Shown: piece by piece, positions 8,999 to 18,112 of the stretch
How positions within the stretch are numbered: the first letter of the stretch is position 1
Layout: each line of letters opens with the position of its first letter
Origin: Phycisphaeraceae bacterium
Lineage (GTDB): Bacteria > Planctomycetota > Phycisphaerae > Phycisphaerales > Phycisphaeraceae
Direction of reading: 5' to 3'
NCBI GenBank assembly: GCA_002716625.1
Contig: PBAS01000004.1
Location: 35,567 to 97,972 of the forward strand
Length of the DNA stretch: 62,406 nucleotides
Translations under genes and position numbers: made by a program
Notes under the pieces: model-generated
What the model was told of the DNA's origin: nothing
Seen by the model: the letters and a program-made list of their open reading frames with translations, nothing else
Databases searched by the model: none

Positions 8999-10279
8999 AT
9001 GTGGATGGATGCAGTGATCCTATCAATTGGTGATGAGTTGGTCCGCGGTCAAACAGTGGACACCAATGGCGCATGGCTTAGCGTAGAGCTGGCCAAGCTT
9101 GGGATTGGCACCCTCTATCACAAGACAGTGGGTGATGGACAATCGCATATTACGCAGGCGATCAGGGAGGCTGCCGCCGCCGGGAGCTTGGTGATGGTTA
9201 CCGGTGGTTTGGGGCCGACGGATGACGATCTTACCCGGCAGGGATTAGCTGAGGCACTTGGTGTCCCCCTAGTATTCCACGAAGAAAGCTTGGAGGCGAT
9301 ATCCGCCATTTTTGCCCGTCGTAATCGGCCCATGCCAGAACAAAACAGGATTCAGGCGATGTACCCACAAGGTGGCGAGGTGATTGCCAACTCATGTGGT
9401 ACGGCACCGGGGATCAAGGCTAAGCTGGATGGCGCAACCGTCTATGTCACACCGGGCGTTCCGCATGAAATGGTCGCGATGTTTGACCACTCGATCCGCG
9501 GTGAGGTTGCCGAAAGCCACGGGGGCTTGGAGGTGATCCTTACAGAGAAGATCAACACGTTTGGCCTGGGTGAAAGTACGGTTGGCCAGAAACTGGGTGA
9601 TCTAACAGATCGGGACCGCAATCCATTGGTGGGGACAACCGTTGGCGGTGGTATCGTATCCGTGCGAATTGCGTGTCAGTTTGCAGATGCCAAAACAGCG
9701 GACCAGCAGTTGCGGCGAACCATCAATGACGTGGAGCAGCGCCTGGGTGATTTTGTATTTGGCCGTGGTGACATGAGTCTTGGGCAGGCTTTGGTTGATT
9801 TGCTATGTCGTAAAGCGTTGACGATTTCCACCGCAGAAAGCTGTACCGGTGGGCTTTTAGGGCAGATGATTACGGACGTGCCGGGGGCTAGTAATGTCTA
9901 CGCAGGAGGCTGGGTGACCTACACGGATAAGATGAAGACCTCGCAACTTGGCGTGGATCCAGGATTGATTGCTAATCATGGGGCCGTCAGTGAGGCGGTG
10001 GCTTGTGCCATGGCCAAAGGGGCCCTTGAGCGAAGCGGCAGTGATATCAGTATCGGCGTCACAGGTATTGCTGGCCCCGGTGGCGGCAGCGCCAATAAGC
10101 CGGTTGGAACGGTTTGGGTCGCCATGGTCGCCGGGTGTGTTGGCGAGAACTCCACAATCAAATCAGCGGCACAGTTGCTCAATCTGGCAGGTCACCGTAC
10201 AGCCATCCGTGATCGTGCAGCCAAATATGCCTTGCAGATGATCCGATTGCATCTGATGGGTGGCAATGAAATGAGTTGA
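8999..10279 (+). CDS. cinA: CinA-family NMN amidohydrolase / competence-damage protein
   Basis: This full-length two-domain CinA has about 426 residues from the ATG at 8999. The N-terminal MoaB/MoeA-like domain starts DAVILSIGDELVRGQTVDTN and contains MVTGGLGPTDDDLTRQ. The C-terminal domain, nicotinamide-nucleotide amidase in characterised members, contains STAESCTGGLLGQMITDVPG and IGVTGIAGPGGGSANKPVGTVW. In known enzymes the protein recycles NMN to NaMN and/or hydrolyses ADP-ribose; both domains are present here. Longer in-frame starts (8909, 8945) would add residues not typical of the family, and 9005 is an alternative. It is divergent from the minus pair and followed 48 bases later by a PHP-type phosphatase. 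Confidence 0.95.
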   Translation: MWMDAVILSIGDELVRGQTVDTNGAWLSVELAKLGIGTLYHKTVGDGQSHITQAIREAAAAGSLVMVTGGLGPTDDDLTRQGLAEALGVPLVFHEESLEAISAIFARRNRPMPEQNRIQAMYPQGGEVIANSCGTAPGIKAKLDGATVYVTPGVPHEMVAMFDHSIRGEVAESHGGLEVILTEKINTFGLGESTVGQKLGDLTDRDRNPLVGTTVGGGIVSVRIACQFADAKTADQQLRRTINDVEQRLGDFVFGRGDMSLGQALVDLLCRKALTISTAESCTGGLLGQMITDVPGASNVYAGGWVTYTDKMKTSQLGVDPGLIANHGAVSEAVACAMAKGALERSGSDISIGVTGIAGPGGGSANKPVGTVWVAMVAGCVGENSTIKSAAQLLNLAGHRTAIRDRAAKYALQMIRLHLMGGNEMS

Positions 10280-10327
10280 CCGGTGTGGACGCGTGCAGTC
10301 CGGTCTTGCAAATCAGGGTCCTGAGAG

Positions 10328-11113
10328 TTGTCAGTGGTGGAAATTAGTGAGCATGCCGAGCCCGATCATTCAAGTGGCAACCAGTTGCCACTTGGTTTAA
10401 TTGATATCCATAGTCACCTGATTCCTGCTATCGACGATGGATGTATCGATGTGACTGAATCAGTTGAGGCTATTCAGCTTCTCATTCGTGCAGGTTACGT
10501 CGGGTCGATTTGCACGCCACATATCTGGCCGCAGCAGTTCCCACGTAATACCGCTCCACGCATTGAGGAACTAACACGTGAACTTGACAGTCGACTGGAC
10601 GCTGATGGTATTACGTACCAGCTTTGGTCCGGTGGTGAGGTACGACTTTATGAAGGCATTGTGGATTGGTTGAAAGTAAATGGTGTGCCGACTCTGGCTT
10701 GTTCGCCATGTGTGTTGACGGATCTATGGGATGGTGGCTGGAATCGATGGGTGATTGAGGTGTTCGAGTGGCTGTTGGCAAATCATTACCAACCAATTTT
10801 GGCGCACCCTGAGCGTATGCCACCTTCCCGGGGTACTTGGCGCATGTTGCAGGATGTAGTGCAAATGGGTGTGTGGTTACAGGGTAATTTCCGGAGTTTT
10901 ACCGGTGAAGAGGGATACAACGCCGGCCAACTTGTGCGCCAATTGGTGTTTGAGCAGCAGTTTAAGTTTATGGCATTGGATACCCACCGACCTGGGAGCC
11001 TTGTAGGACGATTTGACGGTATGCAGCTCATGGTCGAAGAATGTGGTCAGGCGGTCGTTGATGAGTTAACAATGTACGCACCGCGGCGGCATATCTTCGG
11101 CATGTCGCAATAG
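10328..11113 (+). CDS. CpsB/YwqE-type PHP-domain tyrosine-protein phosphatase
   Basis: This 261-residue PHP-fold metal enzyme resembles the CpsB/CapC/YwqE phosphatases that dephosphorylate tyrosine kinases of exopolysaccharide export. Motif I is LIDIHSHLIPAIDDG (near residue 25), and motif II is ICTPHIW. Further metal-binding segments are PILAHPERM and ALDTHRPG. The frame opens with TTG at 10328; a GTG at 10334 is equally possible, and no ATG occurs before the domain. No polysaccharide kinase or exporter gene lies beside it, so the substrate is open, and another PHP phosphoesterase activity cannot be excluded. It follows cinA and precedes the sulfatase operon. Confidence 0.8.
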   Translation: MSVVEISEHAEPDHSSGNQLPLGLIDIHSHLIPAIDDGCIDVTESVEAIQLLIRAGYVGSICTPHIWPQQFPRNTAPRIEELTRELDSRLDADGITYQLWSGGEVRLYEGIVDWLKVNGVPTLACSPCVLTDLWDGGWNRWVIEVFEWLLANHYQPILAHPERMPPSRGTWRMLQDVVQMGVWLQGNFRSFTGEEGYNAGQLVRQLVFEQQFKFMALDTHRPGSLVGRFDGMQLMVEECGQAVVDELTMYAPRRHIFGMSQ

Positions 11114-11158
11114 CAGCTAGAGTTAGGTCAGTGCCTGGTTGCATCTTGACCCGTAACG

Positions 11159-11190
11159 TGGACACCATGCCCATCCAATGGGCATATAAT
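11159..11190 (+). promoter_or_regulatory. Putative promoter with palindromic operator before the sulfatase genes
   Basis: A perfect inverted repeat, ATGCCCA then five bases then TGGGCAT (11167-11185), ends directly on a perfect TATAAT (11185-11190), 40 bases before the sulfatase start. A TGGACA at 11159 is a -35-like element, but the spacing of 20 is long. A palindrome lying between the two boxes is where a repressor operator would sit. The repeat could instead fold as the terminator stem of the preceding gene, though no T-run follows it. Confidence 0.35.
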
Positions 11191-11230
11191 CACATCTTGT
11201 TACTGGTTATGGAATGATATTGCTAGATCG

Positions 11231-12739
11231 ATGAGCTATTCATCACAGATAAGCCGCCGCCAATTCCTGCGAAGTACTTGCGCCGGCACAGCCGGCGTCA
11301 CAATATCCAACTCGCTCCTTCATGTGGCCAATGCCGAAACGGCTCAGGCCAAGCGGCCTAATATTCTGGTCATCATGAGTGATGAGCATAATCGGGATAT
11401 CTGCGGTTCCTATGGCAACCGTCTAGTGCAGACACCGAATATCGATTCGCTGGCATACAGCGGCGTGACGTTTGACAACGCATACTGCAATTCGCCTCAG
11501 TGTGCACCATCGCGTTTGTCCTTTACCGCTGGCAAGTACATTCATCATGTCAGTGCATGGAGTAATGAATCCTGGTTGCCAAGTGGGGACATTGCTTCGT
11601 TGCCACGTATTATGAATGGAGCTGGCTACGAGTCGATTCTGTGTGGCAAGATGCATTACGATCGGTCACGCCGCTATGGTTTTAAGGATATCACCGGCCT
11701 GTTCACCAACAATGAGATGAAATCGGGGAAGGGAAGGCGGCCCAAGCCGTTACGATTGAAGGCACGGCCAGTCAGCCCTCGATTTTCTGAAATAGGACCG
11801 GGCGACTCTTCGATTGTGATGTCGCATGATCAGTATGTTACACAGGCGGCCACCCGTTTTTTTAAAAATCGAACGGATGCAGACAAGCCTTTTTTTATGC
11901 TGGCAGGTTTTTTGGCGCCTCATCCCCCTTTCGTTGTTCCAGGCAAAGTGTGGGAGAACTATCGTGATGCGGTGGAAAATCCGTATATTCCGGATGGTTT
12001 TTTTCAGTCCTTGCCACTCAATTACAAACATCTTCGTGCGAGGATGGGCCTGGTTGGGGTTGATCCAAAGACGGTAAAACTTGGTCGTGAGATGTACTAC
12101 GGTTTGACCGAATGGCTCGATACCGAAATTGGCAAGGTGCTTGAGGCACTACGCAAAAATGATTTGGTTGATAATACCGTTGTCATCTACGTCTCGGATC
12201 ATGGCGAAAACATGGGTGAGCACGGGTTCTGGTTTAAGAAAACAATGTACGAGCAATCTGCAGGTGTGCCCATGATTATCAGTTGGCCGCAACGCTGGCG
12301 TGGCGACCAGCGTCGCCACGGCGCATGTTCATTGCTTGATCTGGCGCAAACGATTGTTGAGTTGGGTAGCGGTGTGGCGCCTGGCGACTGGGACGGTGAT
12401 TCCATGGTGGGATGGATGGATGACCCCCATAAACCTTGGAAAGATCTGGCGGTTAGCCAGTACTACGGTGGTCATATCGCTTCGGGTTATGCCATGGCAC
12501 GCCAGGGTCGATACAAGTATGTGTACCACACGGAACCCAACCGTGAAATTGGTCCTGAACGCGAACTGTATGATCTTGTCCATGACCCAATGGAGTTTGC
12601 AAACTTGGCTGGCGACCGGGGTCAGCAGGATCGCATCAAGGTGATGCATGATGTTCTAGTCAAGGAACTTGGTGAAGATCCTGACGAGACCGAACAAAGA
12701 TGCCGGGTCGAACGGCGAAATGGATATCACCATTTATGA
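11231..12739 (+). CDS. Tat-exported formylglycine sulfatase, first of three
   Basis: This 502-residue arylsulfatase-type hydrolase is predicted to remove sulfate esters outside the cytoplasm. The N-terminus has a twin-arginine signal (SRRQFLRST, residues 8-16, then a hydrophobic Ala/Gly-rich stretch). Metal-binding residues begin in NILVIMSDEHN. The nucleophile motif CAPSR (C91) fits C-x-P-x-R, which a formylglycine-generating enzyme or anSME must modify. Downstream, ADNTVVIYVSDHGE-like and ENMGEHGFWFKKTMYEQSAGVP segments complete the active site. It is closely similar in order, length and motif position to the next gene, indicating a tandem duplication, and its stop overlaps the next start (ATGA). 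No sulfatase-maturing enzyme lies in this window. The substrate is unknown. Confidence 0.93.
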   Translation: MSYSSQISRRQFLRSTCAGTAGVTISNSLLHVANAETAQAKRPNILVIMSDEHNRDICGSYGNRLVQTPNIDSLAYSGVTFDNAYCNSPQCAPSRLSFTAGKYIHHVSAWSNESWLPSGDIASLPRIMNGAGYESILCGKMHYDRSRRYGFKDITGLFTNNEMKSGKGRRPKPLRLKARPVSPRFSEIGPGDSSIVMSHDQYVTQAATRFFKNRTDADKPFFMLAGFLAPHPPFVVPGKVWENYRDAVENPYIPDGFFQSLPLNYKHLRARMGLVGVDPKTVKLGREMYYGLTEWLDTEIGKVLEALRKNDLVDNTVVIYVSDHGENMGEHGFWFKKTMYEQSAGVPMIISWPQRWRGDQRRHGACSLLDLAQTIVELGSGVAPGDWDGDSMVGWMDDPHKPWKDLAVSQYYGGHIASGYAMARQGRYKYVYHTEPNREIGPERELYDLVHDPMEFANLAGDRGQQDRIKVMHDVLVKELGEDPDETEQRCRVERRNGYHHL

Positions 12740-14244
12740 GTAAGTCCAAACCCATTTCAAGGCGGCGGTTTCTAGGCAACACCCTTGCTGGCACGGTGGG
12801 CGCCACGATGACCACGCCGTTGGTTAGGGCCACACAAGGTAAAGCCCTTGGCGATAAGCCGCCCAATATTCTCTGGATTATGAGCGATGAGCACGACCCC
12901 GCGATTACAAGCTGTTATGGCAACCGTATCGTACGCACGCCAAACATTGATGAATTGGCACAAAGTGGCGTGACTTTCGATCGAACTTACTGTAATTCGC
13001 CACACTGTGCACCATCGCGGTTATCAATGACCGCAGGTAAGTATATTCATCGTGTTGGCGCCTGGAGCAATGGGTCATGGCTACCTAGTGATGATGTCGT
13101 GTCTTTGCCTCGAGTCATGCGATCGGCGGGCTACGATCCAATTCTCTGTGGCAAGATGCATTTTGATCGAACACGGCGATATGGATACCGCGAACTGATC
13201 CCTGATCTGTGGAGCAATAATTACATCAAGAAGGGTTCCGGTAAACGGCGTAAGCCTGATGATTTGCGGCCACGACGAGTTAGTAATCGTTTCAAGGAAA
13301 TCAGGACAGGTGATTCAATCGTCTTTCAACATGACCGTCAGGTGACGGCTGCTGCTAAGAGATTCATTCGAAATAGAGATCAGGATGATAAGCCGTTCTT
13401 CATGGCGGTTGGATATTTGGCGCCGCATTTCCCGCTGATTGTTCCACACGCTTTTTGGAAACCCTATGAAGATAAAGTTGCGATGCCACATATTCCTGAT
13501 GGATATCTAGAATCAATGCCATTGAACTATAGGGTGTTACGATCGCGTATGGGGTTGGTGGGTATTGATGATGATGCCGTCCGGTTTGGGCGGGAAGTCT
13601 ATTACGGTATGACTCAATGGCTGGATACCGAAATTGGCAAGGTGTTGGAGGTACTGCGGCATAGTAAGGTGGCGGATAATACCGTTATTGTCTATACGTC
13701 TGATCATGGGGAAAGCCTGGGCGAGCACGGTTTGTGGTGGAAAAAGACAATGCACGAGCAGTCGGCACGGGTTCCACTGATAGTCAGTTGGCCAGCCCGG
13801 TGGCCCGGTGGGCAAAGGCGTACGCAGGCGTGTTCATTGCTCGACCTGGTTCAAACGATGCTTGAACTTGGCGGTGCTTCACCGCCGGATGATTGGGATG
13901 GAGATTCCATGGCCCCCTGGATGGATGACGCCAACATTGGCTGGAAGGATTTTGCTGTTAGTCAATACTACGGCGGTCATATCGCCTCAGGGTATGCCAT
14001 GGCCCGCCAGGGGAAGTATAAATATGTCTACCACAGCCCACCGGACAAGCGATACTCTGCTGAGCGGGAGTTTTATAATATTGAGTCAGATCCTATGGAA
14101 CTAATGAATCTGGCCAAACAACCGGGGTACGATGATCACATGCACTCCATGCATGGGGCGTTGGTCAAAGAACTTGGTGAGGACCCAGACGATACTGAGC
14201 AGCGGTGTCGCGCTGAGCGAAAGATGGGGTATTTGTCCTCGTGA
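12736..14244 (+). CDS. Tat-exported formylglycine sulfatase, second of three (tandem paralogue)
   Basis: I placed the start at the ATG at 12736, which overlaps the previous stop in an ATGA arrangement. The product then has 502 residues, the same as its neighbour, and the Tat motif SRRRFLGNT falls at residues 9-17. The sulfatase core repeats the same landmarks: NILWIMSDEHD near residue 45, CAPSR with C91 as the residue converted to formylglycine, YTSDHGESLGEHGLWWKKTM, and the shared tail ELGEDPDDTEQRC. The strong parallel with the first sulfatase points to a local duplication followed by divergence, perhaps to act on neighbouring sulfate positions of one polymer. It is translationally coupled to the third sulfatase (TGATG). 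Confidence 0.93.
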   Translation: MSKSKPISRRRFLGNTLAGTVGATMTTPLVRATQGKALGDKPPNILWIMSDEHDPAITSCYGNRIVRTPNIDELAQSGVTFDRTYCNSPHCAPSRLSMTAGKYIHRVGAWSNGSWLPSDDVVSLPRVMRSAGYDPILCGKMHFDRTRRYGYRELIPDLWSNNYIKKGSGKRRKPDDLRPRRVSNRFKEIRTGDSIVFQHDRQVTAAAKRFIRNRDQDDKPFFMAVGYLAPHFPLIVPHAFWKPYEDKVAMPHIPDGYLESMPLNYRVLRSRMGLVGIDDDAVRFGREVYYGMTQWLDTEIGKVLEVLRHSKVADNTVIVYTSDHGESLGEHGLWWKKTMHEQSARVPLIVSWPARWPGGQRRTQACSLLDLVQTMLELGGASPPDDWDGDSMAPWMDDANIGWKDFAVSQYYGGHIASGYAMARQGKYKYVYHSPPDKRYSAEREFYNIESDPMELMNLAKQPGYDDHMHSMHGALVKELGEDPDDTEQRCRAERKMGYLSS

Positions 14245-15608
14245 TGGGCTGGTCCCACCTCCTGGTTATCCAGTTGATGGTTCTCGGCGTCTGTCAACAT
14301 GTCACCGGGACCGGTCAAGACCATTCCAGCCGCCCCAATATCATCGTTCTGTTAACCGACGATCAGCGCTGGGATACAGTGGGACGGATGGGCAACCCGG
14401 TCATTCAAACGCCCAATCTAGATCGCCTTGCGGACCAAGGGACGCTGTTTGAAAATTGTTTCGTGACGTCTGCGGTATGCAGTATCAGTCGTGCCAGTAT
14501 ATTCACTGGTCAACATATGCGTCGTCATGGTATTGCCGATTTTGAAACCCCGTTACCTGGGCCGGCATTTAAAAGGATCTATCCGATGGTCCTGCAGCGA
14601 GCGGGATATCGTATCGGCTTTATCGGGAAATGGGGGGTTGGCAAGTCGGCGCCGCTACCCAATGATCAGTTTGACTATTGGGATGGATTTTCTGGACAGG
14701 GGAAGTATTTCGATGCATCGGATCCCCAGCGGATCCATCTGACCACTAAAATGACTCGGTCAGCAGTCTGGTTTATTAGAAGTAGTGCGTCTGATGATCG
14801 GCCTTTTTGTCTTTCAGTCAGTTTCAAGGCCCCACATGCCGAGTGGAAATCCTTTGATCCAAAACTGAAAACACTTTATGAAGATGTTGAACTACCAGTG
14901 ACTAAAACGGTTACACGGAAGGATTGGGAGTCGATGCCGTGGTTCATATCTACATCTCGAAATTCCACAAAAGCGGTGAATTGGATCAAGGATCGATCAT
15001 TATTACAGGATCTGATGCGCCGCTATTACCGCCTGGTGACCGGTGTCGACATGGCTGTGGGTGTGATCCGGGCGGCATTGGATTCTGTAGGACTTGCGGA
15101 CAACACAGTCATTATTTTCACATCGGATAATGGCCTGTTCTTTGGCGAACATGGCCTCAATGGTAAGTGGCTTATGTATGAAGAAGCGATCCGCGTGCCC
15201 TTGATTATTTATGACCCCCGGCCGGATCACCATGAACGGGTCAGCCATGTTGATCAAATGGCACTCAATATTGATCTGGCTCCAACCATTCTTGAGATTT
15301 CTGGTGCTGCACCGGAACCCGGGATGCAGGGCAGGAGTCTTGTTCCGCTACTCAAAGGGCCCGCGAAGGACTGGCGCAAAGACTGGTTCTATGAGAATCA
15401 CCTATCAGTCATTATTCGATCTGAGGGTGTTCGTACAGATAAATGGAAGTACATCCGCTACATTGATCGCGAGCCTGTATACGAAGAACTTTATGATCTG
15501 GCGGCTGATCCTCATGAGCGGCATAACCTAGCTGAACGCAGTGCACATCAAAAGACTCTTGCAGCCCTTCGAGGAAGATGGGCGCATTATTCCGTAAACT
15601 TGAAGTAG
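14244..15608 (+). CDS. Secreted sulfatase with atypical CSISR motif, third of three
   Basis: The ATG at 14244 shares a base with the preceding stop (TGATG), giving 454 residues; a GTG one codon earlier is possible. It has a Sec-type signal (hydrophobic residues 5-18) rather than Tat. Sulfatase landmarks are PNIIVLLTDDQRWD, NGLFFGEHGLNGKWLMYEEA and a late YELYDLAADPHERHNLA. The nucleophile region reads TSAVCSISRASIFTGQ: Cys79 and the Arg are kept, but the usual Pro or Ala at the third position is Ile. Relatives with this pattern exist among planctomycete-type sulfatases from memory, but modification efficiency by the maturase would need testing. It differs clearly from the two tandem paralogues, suggesting a different bond specificity within the same degradation set. 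Confidence 0.9.
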   Translation: MGWSHLLVIQLMVLGVCQHVTGTGQDHSSRPNIIVLLTDDQRWDTVGRMGNPVIQTPNLDRLADQGTLFENCFVTSAVCSISRASIFTGQHMRRHGIADFETPLPGPAFKRIYPMVLQRAGYRIGFIGKWGVGKSAPLPNDQFDYWDGFSGQGKYFDASDPQRIHLTTKMTRSAVWFIRSSASDDRPFCLSVSFKAPHAEWKSFDPKLKTLYEDVELPVTKTVTRKDWESMPWFISTSRNSTKAVNWIKDRSLLQDLMRRYYRLVTGVDMAVGVIRAALDSVGLADNTVIIFTSDNGLFFGEHGLNGKWLMYEEAIRVPLIIYDPRPDHHERVSHVDQMALNIDLAPTILEISGAAPEPGMQGRSLVPLLKGPAKDWRKDWFYENHLSVIIRSEGVRTDKWKYIRYIDREPVYEELYDLAADPHERHNLAERSAHQKTLAALRGRWAHYSVNLK

Positions 15609-15627
15609 TTGGACTGTTGTCTCAAGG

Positions 15628-15852
15628 TCAGGGCAAGAGTTTCGAATCGCTGGTATCACGTCCCCGATGAAAGTCGGCTTTGCGTGTGTCAGTCGGAGAC
15701 TCCTGGCTAAAGCGTTGCGTACTCAATCCCCGGTATTGTTCGGGCAACTGCTGTGGGGAGTAGATGCCTCTTTGGGACACAATCGTTTTGGTACAGCCTG
15801 CCAGCAGGAAGCAGGCCAAGGTGCCCAGTACGATCCAGTGTCCGCTGTCCAT
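15628..15852 (-). CDS. Small putative lipoprotein
   Basis: This 74-residue frame begins at ATG 15852 with MDSGHWIVLGTLACFLLAGC, a short hydrophobic segment ending in a lipobox (FLLAGC). The mature part is about 55 residues, hydrophilic and rich in Q, R and S, and I recognise no domain. A longer reading from 15930 would place hydrophilic residues before the signal, so I prefer the shorter one. It lies convergent to the third sulfatase. The lipobox is the only evidence of coding, so confidence is moderate. Confidence 0.45.
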   Translation of the reverse strand: MDSGHWIVLGTLACFLLAGCTKTIVSQRGIYSPQQLPEQYRGLSTQRFSQESPTDTRKADFHRGRDTSDSKLLP

Positions 15853-15944
15853 GCCACAAGAGGATCTAAAGGCACTTGGATATTCTTGTAGATCGTGGCC
15901 GGTATGAATCCCGCGAAATATCCGCCACATGAATCAACTCCAAC

Positions 15945-16109
15945 TTAGAAGTCCCCAGCATCGTAGCGATAGATGTGTTGGACATCAATGATCCGCAGAG
16001 ATTGCCGCAGGTAGTTCTGGGAATACGCTTGGCATGGTGCACCAAAATTTTCATTTCCAGGGGTGGCAACGCTAGGACAGCACGATGTTCCGGTGCCATA
16101 ATCAAGCAT
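15945..16109 (-). CDS. Possible short ORF or gene remnant
   Basis: A 54-residue frame runs from ATG 16109 to TAA 15945 and ends QSLRIIDVQHIYRYDAGDF. It has a composition more protein-like than the overlapping frames (Gly, Asn, Tyr and Ile mixed, four Cys), but no recognised family and no clear ribosome-binding site. It could be the surviving 3' end of a decayed gene between the sulfatases and the cytochrome, or chance. It is listed because the 15853-16212 stretch otherwise holds nothing I can identify. Confidence 0.2.
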   Translation of the reverse strand: MLDYGTGTSCCPSVATPGNENFGAPCQAYSQNYLRQSLRIIDVQHIYRYDAGDF

Positions 16110-16212
16110 TCAGTGCAACATGTCTTGGCTGCACCATTTAAGGGCCGATATCATTGGTGGTTCAGCGTAATGTTTGCCAAAAAGTAGGCATAGTGCTGTT
16201 TTAACGAGAATT

Positions 16213-18099
16213 ATGGCTCACCACCGAATTCGTATTTTCGTCCCCGTTGTCATCGTTGCCCTGTGGCTCGGTGCTATTGTCATGCATTACATGAATGACG
16301 CACGTGTGTATCACGACACGGTGGCTGCACGGGCAGAACCTGCAACTGATCGGCCAATCGAATTCCAAGAAGATGGGTACGTCACCTCCCGAACTTGCAA
16401 GGCCTGTCATCCATCACAATATAGCAGTTGGCACGCGTCCTATCATCGGAAGATGACCCAGGTGGCAACACCAGATGTGATTTTAGCGCCTTTTGGTAAG
16501 CCCATTACCAGCAAGGGCAAGATCTATGAATTTATCAAGCGGGACGCACAGGTCCTTGTACAGGTTACGGATTCGGAGTCGGCCGCCAAAGGCGATACGG
16601 AACCGGAGGAGTTGCAGGTTGTCATGACTACCGGATCGCATCATTACCAGGCATTTTGGGTTCCCACGGGAAAAACCCGCAAGGTCAAAATGTTGCCGTT
16701 CTCTTACCACATAGCGGATCAGAGGTTTTATGATTCCGAGGGTTTTTTCCTTTTCCCACCTGGGATATTTCCATTGCTCTCTGAAGGCCAATGGAATCAT
16801 ACTTGCAGTTATTGTCATGCAACGGGTCCCAAGGCGCGTGTTGATTTTAGTGATCTAGATCAGATGGATACACGGGTTGCTGAGTTTGGGATTGCATGTG
16901 AATCGTGTCATGGTCCAGCTGAAGAACATGTCCGCTTTTATCGTAACCCACGCAACCGGTATTTTGCCCACCTAAATGATGAGCCAGGTGTAAATATTGT
17001 CGATCCGGAGGATTTGACGCCAAGATTGTCATCCCAGGTTTGCGGTCAGTGTCACGGCATCACATCCGTACCGGATCGCGATCAGTGGAGCCAAGACGGA
17101 TTTCAATACCGGCCGGGCGATGATCTGCAGAAACTAAGGAAGATCACGCGATCGGGCCAGCAGTATTTCTGGCCGGATGGCATGATTCGGGTTTCAGGGC
17201 GTGAATACAATGGCTTGATCAATACACCTTGTTACACACATGAGGATCCATCCCAGATGATGACCTGTCTGCACTGCCACAAAATGCATCGCGATGCGGA
17301 TGATATGCGACCGGTTCAGCAGTGGGCTGATGATCAGTTACAGATATTCACGGAACCTGGTCATGCAGGTCCTCAATCAAACCAGGCGTGCACACAGTGC
17401 CACGAAGTGTATGAGGACCCACAGGTTCTGGTCCAGCATACGCATCACGATCAATCGATTGAATCCGCCAACAATTGCTACAACTGCCATATGCCGCATA
17501 CGACGTGGGGACTGCTCAAGGCGATTCGTAGCCACACAATTGACTCACCGAGTGTTTCCACCGAACTGGCAACCGGTCGTCCCAATGCATGCAATATTTG
17601 TCATCTTGATAAGACGCTGCAGTGGACGGCTGATCACCTTGAGTCGCGGTACGACATTGCCAAACCAAAGTTGAACGAAGAACAGCAAACCATTGCAGCC
17701 TCGGTCCTGGCTGTCATGAAGGGTGACGCCGGGCAAAGGGCTTTGGGGGCATGGCACATGGGCTGGGCGCCGGCACGTGAGGCATCAGGTACTGATTGGA
17801 TGGCCCCGTTCTTGGCGCAATTGCTTGAGGATCCTTACCATGCCGTGCGGAAGGCGGCGTCCAATTCACTGGCGAAATTTCCCCAGTTCGCAGAAACCGG
17901 TTTTGATTACATGGGGTCTGCGGACCATCTTGCGGCCGTGCGGCGTCTTGTTGATGATGCATGGCTGGCTGAGCGTTCTGGCCGGGTTGGCGGTGGTAAT
18001 CCAACTGTGCTGATGACGGACCGGGGCCATCTCATGCAGCATGTGTTTGAATACCTGCTTCGCCAACGCGACAATCGGCCGGTCTTCCTTAATGAGTAA
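16213..18099 (+). CDS. Membrane-anchored octaheme cytochrome c with HEAT-like C-terminus
   Basis: The 628-residue product (from ATG 16213) has one N-terminal transmembrane anchor (about residues 8-26), so the bulk lies outside the cytoplasmic membrane. Eight CxxCH heme c motifs occur near residues 62, 198, 229, 277, 352, 393, 422 and 460. The segment ACHPSQYSSWHAS at heme 1, the CESCHGPAEEH pair and CYNCHMPHTTWG resemble the doubled-CXXCH and cytochrome c554/NrfA-like superfamily, in which some members reduce nitrogen or sulfur compounds and others only transfer electrons. The last ~150 residues look like HEAT-type helical repeats. It is followed 13 bases later by a four-helix membrane protein. 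The redox partner and reaction are unknown. Confidence 0.88.
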   Translation: MAHHRIRIFVPVVIVALWLGAIVMHYMNDARVYHDTVAARAEPATDRPIEFQEDGYVTSRTCKACHPSQYSSWHASYHRKMTQVATPDVILAPFGKPITSKGKIYEFIKRDAQVLVQVTDSESAAKGDTEPEELQVVMTTGSHHYQAFWVPTGKTRKVKMLPFSYHIADQRFYDSEGFFLFPPGIFPLLSEGQWNHTCSYCHATGPKARVDFSDLDQMDTRVAEFGIACESCHGPAEEHVRFYRNPRNRYFAHLNDEPGVNIVDPEDLTPRLSSQVCGQCHGITSVPDRDQWSQDGFQYRPGDDLQKLRKITRSGQQYFWPDGMIRVSGREYNGLINTPCYTHEDPSQMMTCLHCHKMHRDADDMRPVQQWADDQLQIFTEPGHAGPQSNQACTQCHEVYEDPQVLVQHTHHDQSIESANNCYNCHMPHTTWGLLKAIRSHTIDSPSVSTELATGRPNACNICHLDKTLQWTADHLESRYDIAKPKLNEEQQTIAASVLAVMKGDAGQRALGAWHMGWAPAREASGTDWMAPFLAQLLEDPYHAVRKAASNSLAKFPQFAETGFDYMGSADHLAAVRRLVDDAWLAERSGRVGGGNPTVLMTDRGHLMQHVFEYLLRQRDNRPVFLNE

Positions 18100-18112
18100 T
18101 ATATAAGGATAC

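Noticed and set aside
9969..10241. A frame of about 90 codons within cinA
   Set aside because: It overlaps the C-terminal domain of cinA in another frame and has no motifs.
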